From contig JAEUTG010000002.1 in NCBI GenBank assembly GCA_016788045.1, forward strand, positions 1-64,000: 64,000 nucleotides of DNA. Reading direction: 5' to 3'. The notes below the pieces were generated by a model that was not told the DNA's origin, did no database searches, and saw only the letters and a program-made list of their open reading frames with translations. The position numbers were made by a program, and so were the translations under genes. Of the stretch, positions 28,069-36,793 are shown piece by piece; position 1 is the stretch's first letter, and the number at the start of each line of letters is the position of its first letter. Origin of the DNA: Bacteroidales bacterium (GTDB lineage: Bacteria; Bacteroidota; Bacteroidia; Bacteroidales; Lentimicrobiaceae).

Positions 28069-29307
28069 TCAGATTTTGTCGTTCAGAAAAGATTCAACAG
28101 AAGCAATGTCTGGCTTTACCGGAGTCGGGATGTTCAGCAGAGATTGAACGGCATTCAGGTCCTTCAGTCCGCTTCCGGTGAGCAGAATGACATTCACCGA
28201 TGCTTCGGGAAGGCGATTTTTCTGTGCATAAGCTTCGTAGCCGGCAAAAGCCGCTGCCGCCGCTGGTTCGGTGAACAGGCCTGTATTTTTTGCCAGAGCT
28301 GATGAAGCATTGATGATCGCCTGATCACTTACTTTGATGGTTTCTCCCTGATATTTAAGAAGATAAGCCGCTGCCATGCTGAAGTTCCGGGGAATATCCA
28401 CTGAGATGCTGTCGGCAATGGTGGAAGAAGGCCTTGCCTTGAATTCTCCGGCCCCGAGGTTGTCGATGAGGTTGCTGCTGCCTTCTGCCTGAACCGCTAC
28501 AATCACAGGCATCCGGTCGATCAGTCCCATGGCCATCAGGTCTTCAAAGCCCTTGTATACCCCGGAAATGATCACACCATCTCCTACCGGTACGAAAATC
28601 CGGTCAGGCACGCGTTGATTCATTTGACCAAACAATTCAAGAGAAACGGTTTTTTTTCCTTCAATCGTCAACGGGTTGTAGGCAGTATTGCGGTTGTACC
28701 ATCCGAAAATCCGTGTGGCTTCAACGCTCAGGTCAAAGGCCATGTCGTAATTCCCGTCAACCGGTACCAGTGTTGCCCCATACATCAGGATTTGTGTAAG
28801 CTTTGCCCTGGGTGCCGAAGCAGGGACAAAAATCACGGCTTTCTGACCCTGTGCTGCGCACATGCCAGCCAACGAAGAGCCAGCGTTTCCGGTAGAGGCA
28901 GCGACCAGGGTTTCTATCCCGTTTTCCCAGGCAAAGGCAGAAACTATGGCTGATGCACGGTCTTTAAAAGAAAATGTCGGGTTCTGGGAGTCGTCTTTCA
29001 GCAAAAGCGAATGTTCCAATGGGATTCCATCCAGCTTTTCTATTTCATAAAGCGGGGTATTTCCTGTCCTCAGGTTTGGCAGGCTTTGCAGGCTGTTCAA
29101 TGGTAGCAATTCAAGAAACCGGCTTTCCTTCAGCGCAGAAAATGACTTACTCCTGATAAAAAAGGGATCGTAAACAACCTTTAATATCCCTGCTGGAGGC
29201 TGTCCCGGCTGTTGCTTCGCACTGCAATCCGGACATAGATAACTTATACCACCGGCTGGAATCAGCTTGCCGCAGTCGTTGCACTTGTATGAAAATTTAG
29301 CGTTCAT
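28069..29307 (-). CDS. Threonine synthase-like PLP enzyme with zinc ribbon
   Basis: The 412-residue fold-type-II PLP enzyme begins with a zinc ribbon (YKCNDCG ... YLCPDCS, four Cys within residues 9-28). It has the threonine-synthase PLP-lysine motif NPTFSFKDRAS near residue 115 and the phosphate-binding loop ASTGNAGSS. Its position, 6 bases from the xdhD-like gene in the leftward purine operon, makes a purely biosynthetic role doubtful. Fold-type-II enzymes carry out beta-eliminations like that of diaminopropionate ammonia-lyase (YgeX), which this cluster lacks. Use as an ammonia-lyase is an inference; ordinary threonine synthase remains possible. Confidence 0.8.
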   Translation of the reverse strand: MNAKFSYKCNDCGKLIPAGGISYLCPDCSAKQQPGQPPAGILKVVYDPFFIRSKSFSALKESRFLELLPLNSLQSLPNLRTGNTPLYEIEKLDGIPLEHSLLLKDDSQNPTFSFKDRASAIVSAFAWENGIETLVAASTGNAGSSLAGMCAAQGQKAVIFVPASAPRAKLTQILMYGATLVPVDGNYDMAFDLSVEATRIFGWYNRNTAYNPLTIEGKKTVSLELFGQMNQRVPDRIFVPVGDGVIISGVYKGFEDLMAMGLIDRMPVIVAVQAEGSSNLIDNLGAGEFKARPSSTIADSISVDIPRNFSMAAAYLLKYQGETIKVSDQAIINASSALAKNTGLFTEPAAAAAFAGYEAYAQKNRLPEASVNVILLTGSGLKDLNAVQSLLNIPTPVKPDIASVESFLNDKI

Positions 29308-29430
29308 TTTCTGTTAATTACGAACAACGAATGGCCGGTGAATGGTCTGAAATCTGCAACCCTTACTGTCCTCTTCCGGCAGGAAAACCGTCAGACAGTC
29401 TGATCCACAATTTTTATACATTATCCATTG

Positions 29431-29507
29431 GATATTTGACATTGGACATTGGAAATTTGAAATTTGAAATTTGAAATTGGAAATTAGAAATTCGAAATTT
29501 GAAATTC
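29431..29507. repeat. Heptanucleotide array GANATTN, 11 units
   Basis: Eleven consecutive 7-base units (GATATTT, GACATTG x2, then eight GAAATTN) end one base before the 3' end of the downstream PLP gene at 29509. The array fills most of the gap between the two PLP-enzyme genes. Confidence 0.8.
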
Positions 29508-29508
29508 T

Positions 29509-30987
29509 CTACAGCTTCTTCAACACCCCTGTCTCCTCATTAAACTCATTGATCATCTCATCCCATCTGGTCGCCTGGTTAAACTGGTCGTCCCAGAGTT
29601 TGCGGTCGTACCACAACTGGTTCAGGTCTTCGATTTCTTTGGCCTGCTGTTCCACCCAGGTGAAGTATTTCAGGTTGTGAATGGCCTTTCGGTCAAGGTA
29701 TCCCAGTTCTTTCAGGTGGTCGGTACCCTGGCCGAGGATGCATTTCTCCATGTCTTTTGCTGCCTGAAGGGCAGTATAGCTTCCTTTCTCATTGGTCAGT
29801 TCCGCCAGTCTCGACTGATACATATCGGCAGAGTCGGTTGCAAGGGTAAACAGGATGTCATCACCATTCATCTCGTAATACTTTGCTGCTTTGATGGCCG
29901 AAAGCAGGTTGGAAACCCCGGAAATGCCCAGCAGATGAAGCTGACTGATCAGCGCATGATCAAGGCCGCAGGATTTCAGGTAAATATGTCCTTCCGGTTC
30001 GTTGAACAGCCTGAAAACACGCATGCAATCCTCATCATCGATGGCGGTGATCATATCCGTATTCCGGGCATTGTGCACCCAGGGAACATGCTTGTCGCCG
30101 ATGCCTTCGATACGATGGCCGCCAAAGCCGTTGTTGAGCAGGGTAGGGCACTGCAGGGCTTCGGAAGCAACAATTTTCAGATGGGGATAGTGCTTTTTCA
30201 GGTAGTCCCCGGCCCCGATGGTTCCGGCTGAGCCGGTCGCCGAAACGTAGGCCGCCAGATTACTTTCGGATGTTTTAATGGTTTGGAAAACCTCGTCAAT
30301 GGCGGGAGCGGTTACATTATAGTGCCATGCAGGGTTGCCGAATTCGTCAAACTGGTTGAAAATAACGCAATCGGGCCGGTTGCGGCGGATGTCCCAGCAT
30401 TTGTCGTAAATCTCTTTTACATTAGATTCGCAACCAGGGGTTGCAATTACCTCAGCCCCGATGTCTCTGAGCCATGAAAAGCGCTCCTGGCTCATCTCCT
30501 CCGGAAGGATGGCAACAGCTGTCACGCCCATAAGGTAAGAATCGAATGCGCCACCCCGGCAGTAGTTACCCGTAGATGGCCAGACTGCCTTGTGATAAGA
30601 AGGGTCAAACTCCCCGCTGATAATACGGGGAGCCAGGCATCCGTAAGCAGCCCCTACTTTATGGGCACCGGTAGGGAAATACTTGCCGATGAGCAGTACA
30701 ATCCGCGCTTTTACGCCCGTGAGCGTTTCAGGAAGTTCAAGGTAATTAACTCCCCCAAACTGTCCCCCTTTTTCAACCGGTTCGTTCTTCCAGGTAATCC
30801 TGAACAGGTTGGCCGGGTGCAGGTCCCACAGCCCGATTTGACGGAGACTTTCTTTGATTTTCTCAGGAACCAGTTCAGGGTTCCTCATCTGGGCGAATGT
30901 TGGCAGTACAATCCCCTTCTCACGGAATCGTTCAATGGCTTTCTGCCGTGCTTCAGGGTTGACAATGTGGTTGATGGTTGTGATCAT
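29509..30987 (-). CDS. Fold-type-II PLP-dependent lyase of unknown substrate (492 aa)
   Basis: The 492-residue PALP-fold enzyme carries GKYFPTGAHKVGAAYG near residues 100-115, where the Lys should hold PLP (compare tryptophan synthase beta, TGAHK). WPSTGNYCRGGAF near 137 is the substrate loop and ATGSAGTIGAGDYL near 250 the phosphate loop. It is longer than cysteine synthase by about 170 residues, with an extra C-terminal region rich in Trp and acidic residues. It lies directly downstream of ygfK (24 bases). I do not recognise a characterised member. It and its neighbour are the candidates to replace YgeX, breaking 2,3-diaminopropionate or a related ureido amino acid to pyruvate and ammonia. 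Confidence 0.75.
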   Translation of the reverse strand: MITTINHIVNPEARQKAIERFREKGIVLPTFAQMRNPELVPEKIKESLRQIGLWDLHPANLFRITWKNEPVEKGGQFGGVNYLELPETLTGVKARIVLLIGKYFPTGAHKVGAAYGCLAPRIISGEFDPSYHKAVWPSTGNYCRGGAFDSYLMGVTAVAILPEEMSQERFSWLRDIGAEVIATPGCESNVKEIYDKCWDIRRNRPDCVIFNQFDEFGNPAWHYNVTAPAIDEVFQTIKTSESNLAAYVSATGSAGTIGAGDYLKKHYPHLKIVASEALQCPTLLNNGFGGHRIEGIGDKHVPWVHNARNTDMITAIDDEDCMRVFRLFNEPEGHIYLKSCGLDHALISQLHLLGISGVSNLLSAIKAAKYYEMNGDDILFTLATDSADMYQSRLAELTNEKGSYTALQAAKDMEKCILGQGTDHLKELGYLDRKAIHNLKYFTWVEQQAKEIEDLNQLWYDRKLWDDQFNQATRWDEMINEFNEETGVLKKL

Positions 30988-31011
30988 TCGTGATTATATT
31001 TATGTAAAAAG

Positions 31012-34000
31012 TTAAAATTCATTCTGGTCATCGGAATGCCGGTTAAGGAGAGCTGATTCTCCCAGGGCGTCGGCAAGGAATTTCATCACAGCTGCCTCCT
31101 TGAGGTGAATTCCGGTATTCCCGGGGCTTTGCAGACTGAATGACTGAGGCTGAAAATCTTGGTTAAATACCACTTCGGCTTCCTGGCTGAAATAATGGTA
31201 TCCTGAATCATCTTTCAGAAGTCTACTGACCCCTTTATCAGAACGGTGTCTGAGGCTTGTCCGACCCTGATATTTTTCAAGCAGGTAACTGTTATCGGTC
31301 TGGTTGAAACTCTTTTCAGTCAGACAGAATCTTGGTTTGTCGCGGAACGGGGCTCCCGACGAAGGGCAGAAAGTGGTACAGTTGCCACATTCATTACAGA
31401 AGTCGGCAAGGTTAAGCACCTGAATACGCTGATGAACGGAGAATGCCCCGGCCTTAATAAACTTCTGCCCGGTTTCGAAGGGTTGTAACTCCCAGACAGG
31501 AATCTCCGCTGTGTCGCATTGATAATACATATTTGCCCTGTTTGGACAAACCGTAACACAAATGTTGCATACCTCATCGCATTGCAGACAACGGCCAGCC
31601 TCTGCCTGTGCCTGCCGGGGATTCAGCCTTACCTGAAACCCTTCAATGGCCTTATCCATCGGTATCCGTTCTGATTTACGGACAATCAGCTCCCGGAGGT
31701 TCAGATCCCTGTCTTTCGGGAGATGTTCTGCCGGTAGTGCAAGGCCTGCCTGTTGAATTATCTTCCGCGAGGTCCGGCGGGCATCACCCACAGCTTTTAC
31801 GATGGTTGCCGCTCCTCGCAGGGCATCACCTCCGATAAAGACGCCATCCGGCAGGGTTTCATTTGTGATGTTTCCTGTTTTCAGGCTGGCCGGATCGATG
31901 AAATCAAGGTCCGTTTCCTGTCCGAGTGCCGGAATCAGGGTATCGGCCGGGAATTCAATCAGGGGTTCGCCGGTCTTTACCGGAACAGGCCGGCCACCCG
32001 ACAAAGGTTGTTCCAGTTTCATTTTTGCACAGGAGAGCGATACAATCCGGCCATTGATTACGTGAATCTTTTCAGGTGAAAGCAATTCGCAAAGCTCAAT
32101 GTTCTCCGAAAGCAGGGCTTCAATTTCTTCGCGGTCGGCTGGCATTTCGGCCCGGGTACGCCGGTACAGGACTTTTACAGAGGCATTTTCCCCGGCCAGT
32201 CGTCTGGCGGTGCGTGCCACATCCATGGCTGTATTGCCGCCTCCGATCACGAGGATGTGCTGACCAGGATCACCGGCCATTCCTTTTTTCGCCTCTTTCA
32301 GGAAGTGAAAGGCATTCAGCACCCCATTGGCAGTTTCCCCTTCCATCCCCAGCGTTTTAAAGTTTTGTGCCCCGGCTGCGATGTACACAAAATCGAAATC
32401 CATGCGCAGGGATTCGAAGCGCACCCGGTCGATCTTTGCATTGAAGTGAATTTTCACACCGAGTTGCAGGATGCGGTCTACATCCCTGGCAAGTAAGTCC
32501 ATTTTCATTCTGAAACCCGGAATGGCTTCATAAACCATACCCCCAACGGCTTCCTTCGATTCGAATATCTCTACAGCAAATCCGGCCTGACACAGGAAAT
32601 AGGCACAGGCAAGCCCCGATGGACCGGCACCGATCACAGCCACTTTCTTCCCGTTGTCAGGGGCCACCCTGATTCCTGATTCCTGACCGTTTTCAGCAAC
32701 AAATAGCTTGATGTCTCTTATTTTCAGTGCCTGGTCGTAGTTCATCCGGGTGCATTTCGTCTGGCAGGGGTGATCGCAGGCCGAACCCAGCACATGGGGA
32801 AACGGATTTTTTGCCAGGATCACATCCATCGCCTTCTTCAGGTTGCCGGCAGCCGTATGGTAAAGGTAATCCGGAATATCCTGGCTGGTGGAGCACTCAT
32901 CGACACAGGGTGCCTGTATGCAGTCGAACTGATCAAGGACCCTCGACGACTTGATACTTTTTATCTGGTAAGGGTCATTTTTATAAGCAGCATCGTCCAC
33001 CACCGCATCGGCATAGGCATTCAGGTTTCTCAGTTTGTCCGCTCTGGTCGCATCCGGCAACGATCCGATGTTGTGGATATACTGCTTCAGCCTCCCATAC
33101 CCCCCTGGTTTCAGCAGATCGGAACAGACCGTAACCGGTTTCAGACCGCAGCGAAGGATTTCTGCAATATTAAAGCAATCTGCACCGGCAGAAAAGCTGA
33201 CGTTGAGAGCACCCTCGAATTCATTCTGCAGTTTCCTGGCAACATTGATGCTGATGGGATGCAGGGCTCGCCCACTCATATACATCATTTGCTCATTGGA
33301 TGGCAGGATGTTTTTATGGTTCAGGCTTTCCAGGGTATTGGTCAGCTTAACTCCGAATACCAATCCAAGTTTATCCGCGGTCTGCTGCAAGCGACGGATG
33401 ATGCCGATGGCTTCAGGATATTTCAGATCGTGTTCAAAGGCAAGGTCGGGAACCGTGGTTTTAAAACCGAGTTTTTCGTTCAGGATATTCCGCAGTGCCG
33501 TAGCTCCCAAAAGGGTTGGGTTCAGCTTGATGTATGTGTGTAGTTTCTTTTCGGTGAGCAGGTAATGCCCGATTTTCTCAATTTCATCGGGCGGACAGCC
33601 GTGCATGGTACTCAGGGTGATGTTTCCGGAGATAAAATCTGGTATTTCAATCCGGTCAATTTCCGGCACCTGGGGTAGCAGCGAAGCAATCATTTCCTGT
33701 TTTGACACACTACAATCCTTCATCTGCGCCAGAAACCACTGCACGTTTTCCTTCAGAATACCCTCGTAATTGTAGCCAATGCTCATGTTGAAGACCATAC
33801 CGGCCTCCGGTTTTGCATCCCAACCAAATTTGTGTTGTAATACATGAATGATGATCCATGCTTTCAGGTATTCGCTGAACGATTGCGTGATTTTCAGTTC
33901 CTGCGACCATTCGCAGTTGTAGCCTTCATCCTGCATGTCGATGCAGGGTTTTGAAATCACCAGTTCATCGAGGGTCTGAATGGTTTTGAGTTCTATATAC

Positions 34001-34245
34001 CGTGCGCCGCAAAGCCAGGCGGAAATGATGTTCTGAGCCAGCTGCGTATGGGGCCCTGCAGCAACACCGATGGGTGTATCGATGAGACGACCGAAGATGC
34101 CGGTCTTTTCGCATTGATGCAGGCCGGGGTTAAAAAAGAGGTTTTCTGGTATCCCGAAGATTTCTTTACGTTGAGCGTACTCCGCTTCAATCATGCTGTA
34201 CAGTTTATTAACCGGGATAAGCGAGAACTCCTGTGAATGGGCCAT
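31012..34245 (-). CDS. ygfK: YgfK-type flavin/iron-sulfur oxidoreductase
   Basis: The 1077-residue multidomain protein has a flavin-barrel-like N-terminal half (dihydroorotate dehydrogenase-like), then a GltD-like segment. In the latter, Cys clusters near residues 450-510 bind Fe-S, KKVAVIGAGPSGLAC near 535 binds FAD and ILVIGGGNTAMDVA near 668 binds NAD(P)H. The C-terminus has CDEVCNICVTVCP near 885 and CNECGNCTTFCP near 950, for 4Fe-4S clusters. YgfK was first called a putative selenate reductase subunit. In the anaerobic purine cluster it more likely moves electrons between NADPH and a molybdenum hydroxylase or a reductive ring-opening step. It is the first gene of the leftward operon, divergent from mocA. 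Confidence 0.92.
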   Translation of the reverse strand: MAHSQEFSLIPVNKLYSMIEAEYAQRKEIFGIPENLFFNPGLHQCEKTGIFGRLIDTPIGVAAGPHTQLAQNIISAWLCGARYIELKTIQTLDELVISKPCIDMQDEGYNCEWSQELKITQSFSEYLKAWIIIHVLQHKFGWDAKPEAGMVFNMSIGYNYEGILKENVQWFLAQMKDCSVSKQEMIASLLPQVPEIDRIEIPDFISGNITLSTMHGCPPDEIEKIGHYLLTEKKLHTYIKLNPTLLGATALRNILNEKLGFKTTVPDLAFEHDLKYPEAIGIIRRLQQTADKLGLVFGVKLTNTLESLNHKNILPSNEQMMYMSGRALHPISINVARKLQNEFEGALNVSFSAGADCFNIAEILRCGLKPVTVCSDLLKPGGYGRLKQYIHNIGSLPDATRADKLRNLNAYADAVVDDAAYKNDPYQIKSIKSSRVLDQFDCIQAPCVDECSTSQDIPDYLYHTAAGNLKKAMDVILAKNPFPHVLGSACDHPCQTKCTRMNYDQALKIRDIKLFVAENGQESGIRVAPDNGKKVAVIGAGPSGLACAYFLCQAGFAVEIFESKEAVGGMVYEAIPGFRMKMDLLARDVDRILQLGVKIHFNAKIDRVRFESLRMDFDFVYIAAGAQNFKTLGMEGETANGVLNAFHFLKEAKKGMAGDPGQHILVIGGGNTAMDVARTARRLAGENASVKVLYRRTRAEMPADREEIEALLSENIELCELLSPEKIHVINGRIVSLSCAKMKLEQPLSGGRPVPVKTGEPLIEFPADTLIPALGQETDLDFIDPASLKTGNITNETLPDGVFIGGDALRGAATIVKAVGDARRTSRKIIQQAGLALPAEHLPKDRDLNLRELIVRKSERIPMDKAIEGFQVRLNPRQAQAEAGRCLQCDEVCNICVTVCPNRANMYYQCDTAEIPVWELQPFETGQKFIKAGAFSVHQRIQVLNLADFCNECGNCTTFCPSSGAPFRDKPRFCLTEKSFNQTDNSYLLEKYQGRTSLRHRSDKGVSRLLKDDSGYHYFSQEAEVVFNQDFQPQSFSLQSPGNTGIHLKEAAVMKFLADALGESALLNRHSDDQNEF

Positions 34246-34264
34246 ATGGGCAGGCTTAATTAAT

Positions 34265-34272
34265 TACTTTTG
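34265..34272 (+). promoter_or_regulatory. Candidate -7 element for mocA
   Basis: TACTTTTG matches TAnnTTTG and lies in the 42-base space between divergent ygfK and mocA. Transcription would begin near 34279, only nine bases before the first possible ATG (34288), so the second ATG at 34309 may be the real start. Confidence 0.45.
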
Positions 34273-34287
34273 TAAAAGTAAAAAATA

Positions 34288-34905
34288 ATGAATCTCACCA
34301 ACAATTTCATGACCACAACCTGTCTGATTCTGGCTGCCGGAGCCTCGGAGCGCATGGGAAAACCCAAAGCCCTGCTGCCATTCGGTTCTGAAGGCCATTC
34401 TTTTCTTGACAGAATTGTCGCAACCTATAACCAATCAGGATTTTCGGAGGTGGTTGTTGTGGTGAATCAGGATCTTTTCAATATGCTGGAAATGAATGGT
34501 TTCCTCACTCCGCTGACCGTTACTTTCCTCATCAACCACTTCCCCTGGAAAGGACGTTTCCATTCGTTCAGCACCGGACTCGAGGCCATTGCAGCCGATT
34601 CGTATGTATTTTTACAGAATGTTGATAACCCGTTTGTTGACACTCATACACTCAGGGAAATGTACGTTAACCGACTGCCGGAAGGTGTGGTTTATCCAGT
34701 GTTTGACGGCCGGAAGGGGCATCCGGTTCTTATAGGGCCAGGCATCATCCGCGATGCCCGTAAATTCAGGGCTGAGGACGCCAGAATTGACAGTTTTCTG
34801 AATACATATCCTTGCCGGACACTGGATACATCCAATGCCGGAATCCTTAGTAACATCAATACCAGGGAGGAATATAAAAAGGCTTTCGGTTTTTTCCCGG
34901 ATTAG
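34288..34905 (+). CDS. mocA: MocA-like molybdenum cofactor cytidylyltransferase
   Basis: This is a nucleotidyltransferase of about 200 residues, with the loop LILAAGASERMGKPKALLPF near residues 10-30 and QNVDNPFVD near 110, where the Asp binds Mg. The family (MocA/MobA-like, YgfJ in the E. coli locus) adds CMP to molybdopterin to make the dinucleotide cofactor needed by xanthine dehydrogenase-type enzymes. Placement opposite ygfK, with XdhAB, XdhC and the XdhD-like enzyme in the same island, fits that role well. An alternative start at ATG 34309 would remove seven residues. IspD-like substrates are less likely given the context. Confidence 0.85.
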   Translation: MNLTNNFMTTTCLILAAGASERMGKPKALLPFGSEGHSFLDRIVATYNQSGFSEVVVVVNQDLFNMLEMNGFLTPLTVTFLINHFPWKGRFHSFSTGLEAIAADSYVFLQNVDNPFVDTHTLREMYVNRLPEGVVYPVFDGRKGHPVLIGPGIIRDARKFRAEDARIDSFLNTYPCRTLDTSNAGILSNINTREEYKKAFGFFPD

Positions 34906-34944
34906 AAATGTAAATCAAACAGGCGTGCAGCAGAAATATGACCA

Positions 34945-36297
34945 TTAATTGTGCTTCAGGCCGTATTTCTCGATTTTGGCATTCAGTGTAGGACGGGTAA
35001 TGTCGAGGATTCTTGAGGCTTCCTGTTTGTTCCACCTCACCCGGTCGAGCACTTTCTTAATGTGCACTTTCTCAATATCGGCAATGGATTTCAGTTCAAA
35101 TGCTTCTCCATTGGATCCGTCTGCCGGGCTCATCAGTACGATGTGTTCTTTTTCAAGCACATCGCTTCGCGTCATAATCATGGCCTGCATCAGGGTATTT
35201 TCGAGCTCCCTCACATTGCCCGGCCAGTCGTGATCAGATAGCAGATCAATCACCCCATCACCGATTTTGAGAATGCGTTTGTTCAGCTTACGGTTCAGCT
35301 TACCAATCAGGTGTTTTACCAGTTCCCCGATGTCGTCTTTACGGTTGCGAAGGGGAGGTAAGGCAATGGTGAAAACCTTGAGCCTGTAATACAGTTCTTC
35401 ACGGAACCTGCCTGATTTCACCAGTGCTTCCAGATCCTTGTTGGTGGCAGCAATAATCCTTGCTTTCATTGGGATGGGCTCATAGGAACCTGGTTTCTCA
35501 AACTCCAGTTCCTGCAGTACCCTCAGCAATTTGGTCTGCATGTTGTCGGTAAGTTCGGAGATCTCATCCAGAAAGAGGGTTCCCTCACCTGCCTGTTCAA
35601 ATTTTCCTTTCTTTTCGTTCATGGCTCCCGGGAAGGCCCCCAGAGAGTAGCCGAACAATTCATGTTCCAGCAACCCCTCGTTGAGCGATGAACAGTTTAC
35701 TACAATAAGCGGGTGCTCGCGCGTAATGCCGCTGAAGTGTATAAGCCTGGCGATCAGCTCCTTGCCTGTTCCTGTTTCGCCGGTAATCAATACATTTACC
35801 TTGTTGAGCGAGATACGCCCGATGTTTTTGAATATTTCACGCATCACCGGCGTTTTCCCCACCAGCAGATTGTCTTCAATGGCTTTTCTGATTTCGGGTG
35901 AGATGGTCTCAGTTAGGCTCCGGCTCTGACGTGAAACCTCCAGTCCGTTTCTGATGACATCCAGCAGTTCCTGTGTCTGAATGGGTTTTTCAATAAAATC
36001 GTAGGCCCCGAGCTGAATCGATTTAATGGTGAGGGCCACATCGCCATGAGCTGTCAGAATAATCACCGGCAGGCCGGGCTGGGTTCGCTGTAACTCCGAT
36101 ACCACATCCAGACCACTCATCCCGGGCATCTGAAAATCGGTTACCACCAGATCCGGGGCCGTACTTACGGCGAGCTCAAGTCCCGATTCGCCATCGGCTG
36201 CGGTAATTACCTCATAGCCTGCTTTGGTCAGGATATTGGTTAATAATGTTCTGATAATGGAATCATCGTCAATAGCAAGAATCTTACTCATGGTCAA
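34945..36297 (-). CDS. NtrC-family response regulator with altered GAFTGA loop
   Basis: The 450-residue protein has a receiver domain (phosphoacceptor Asp54 in VVTDFQMPG, Lys104 in EKPI), an AAA+ domain with Walker A GETGTGKE (173-180) and Walker B LFLDE (241-245), and a C-terminal Fis-like helix-turn-helix (RWNKQEASRILDITRPTLNA). The sigma-54 contact loop reads GAFPGA at 220-225: the key Thr is Pro (codon ccg, read from the minus strand). The Thr is critical in characterised activators, so sigma-54 engagement may be altered or lost. No histidine kinase gene is adjacent. It lies beside the purine and citrate lyase genes, but no target sites were found. Confidence 0.9.
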   Translation of the reverse strand: MTMSKILAIDDDSIIRTLLTNILTKAGYEVITAADGESGLELAVSTAPDLVVTDFQMPGMSGLDVVSELQRTQPGLPVIILTAHGDVALTIKSIQLGAYDFIEKPIQTQELLDVIRNGLEVSRQSRSLTETISPEIRKAIEDNLLVGKTPVMREIFKNIGRISLNKVNVLITGETGTGKELIARLIHFSGITREHPLIVVNCSSLNEGLLEHELFGYSLGAFPGAMNEKKGKFEQAGEGTLFLDEISELTDNMQTKLLRVLQELEFEKPGSYEPIPMKARIIAATNKDLEALVKSGRFREELYYRLKVFTIALPPLRNRKDDIGELVKHLIGKLNRKLNKRILKIGDGVIDLLSDHDWPGNVRELENTLMQAMIMTRSDVLEKEHIVLMSPADGSNGEAFELKSIADIEKVHIKKVLDRVRWNKQEASRILDITRPTLNAKIEKYGLKHN

Positions 36298-36793
36298 TAA
36301 TTTTTAAAGTAATTTCCTATTAATTTATACCAAAAGCCACTGATAATTCTGCGACAGGAAGCCGCCAGAATGACTATGTAAAAGAATTTAACAGGTAAAT
36401 TTAGTACATTTTTAACATCAAAAACAAAATAAATGTTTAAAAATTTGATACAAGCATTCAATAATATTCGATAAAATACATAAAATCAGTAAGATAACAC
36501 TAGTAAAATATTTTTACTATTGATATTATTCATGTCTGTTGTGTAAATTTTTAAGTTATTTCTTCGGTGATATGCATCTATACCCATGAACCCGGATTCA
36601 TGGAATTCAAAACTATGGTTCAGATTCGCGGATAAGGGTGAAATTCAGATTAGCGACTGACTCAGGAGCAGGGAACAGTCAGTGCTCCGGCATGGTGGGC
36701 TATTCCGGTAACCGGCCCTGTCTGCTTACAGCTGCAAGCTGACAGGGCCGGATTAAATTGCGCTGGCACAGGGGTGTGACTTGTGCCCTTGAT
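36298..36793. other. Intergenic region with a long hairpin
   Basis: No gene is seen in these 496 bases. The part next to the regulator is AT-rich (36400-36560). Near the citF end, an 11-base perfect inverted repeat (CCGGCCCTGTC at 36712-36722 and its complement at 36741-36751) encloses an 18-base loop with AGCTGCAAGCT inside. It lies about 43 bases past the citF stop, and no T-run follows it on the citF strand, so it may be a stabilising 3' hairpin rather than a classical terminator. Confidence 0.5.

Noticed and set aside
36712..36751. Long hairpin considered as the citF terminator
   Set aside because: No T-run follows on the citF strand, so it is listed only as a hairpin.
36760..36790. TGGCAC near citF considered as a sigma-54 promoter
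   Set aside because: The -12 GC element is not at the required distance and the orientation does not lead to a gene.
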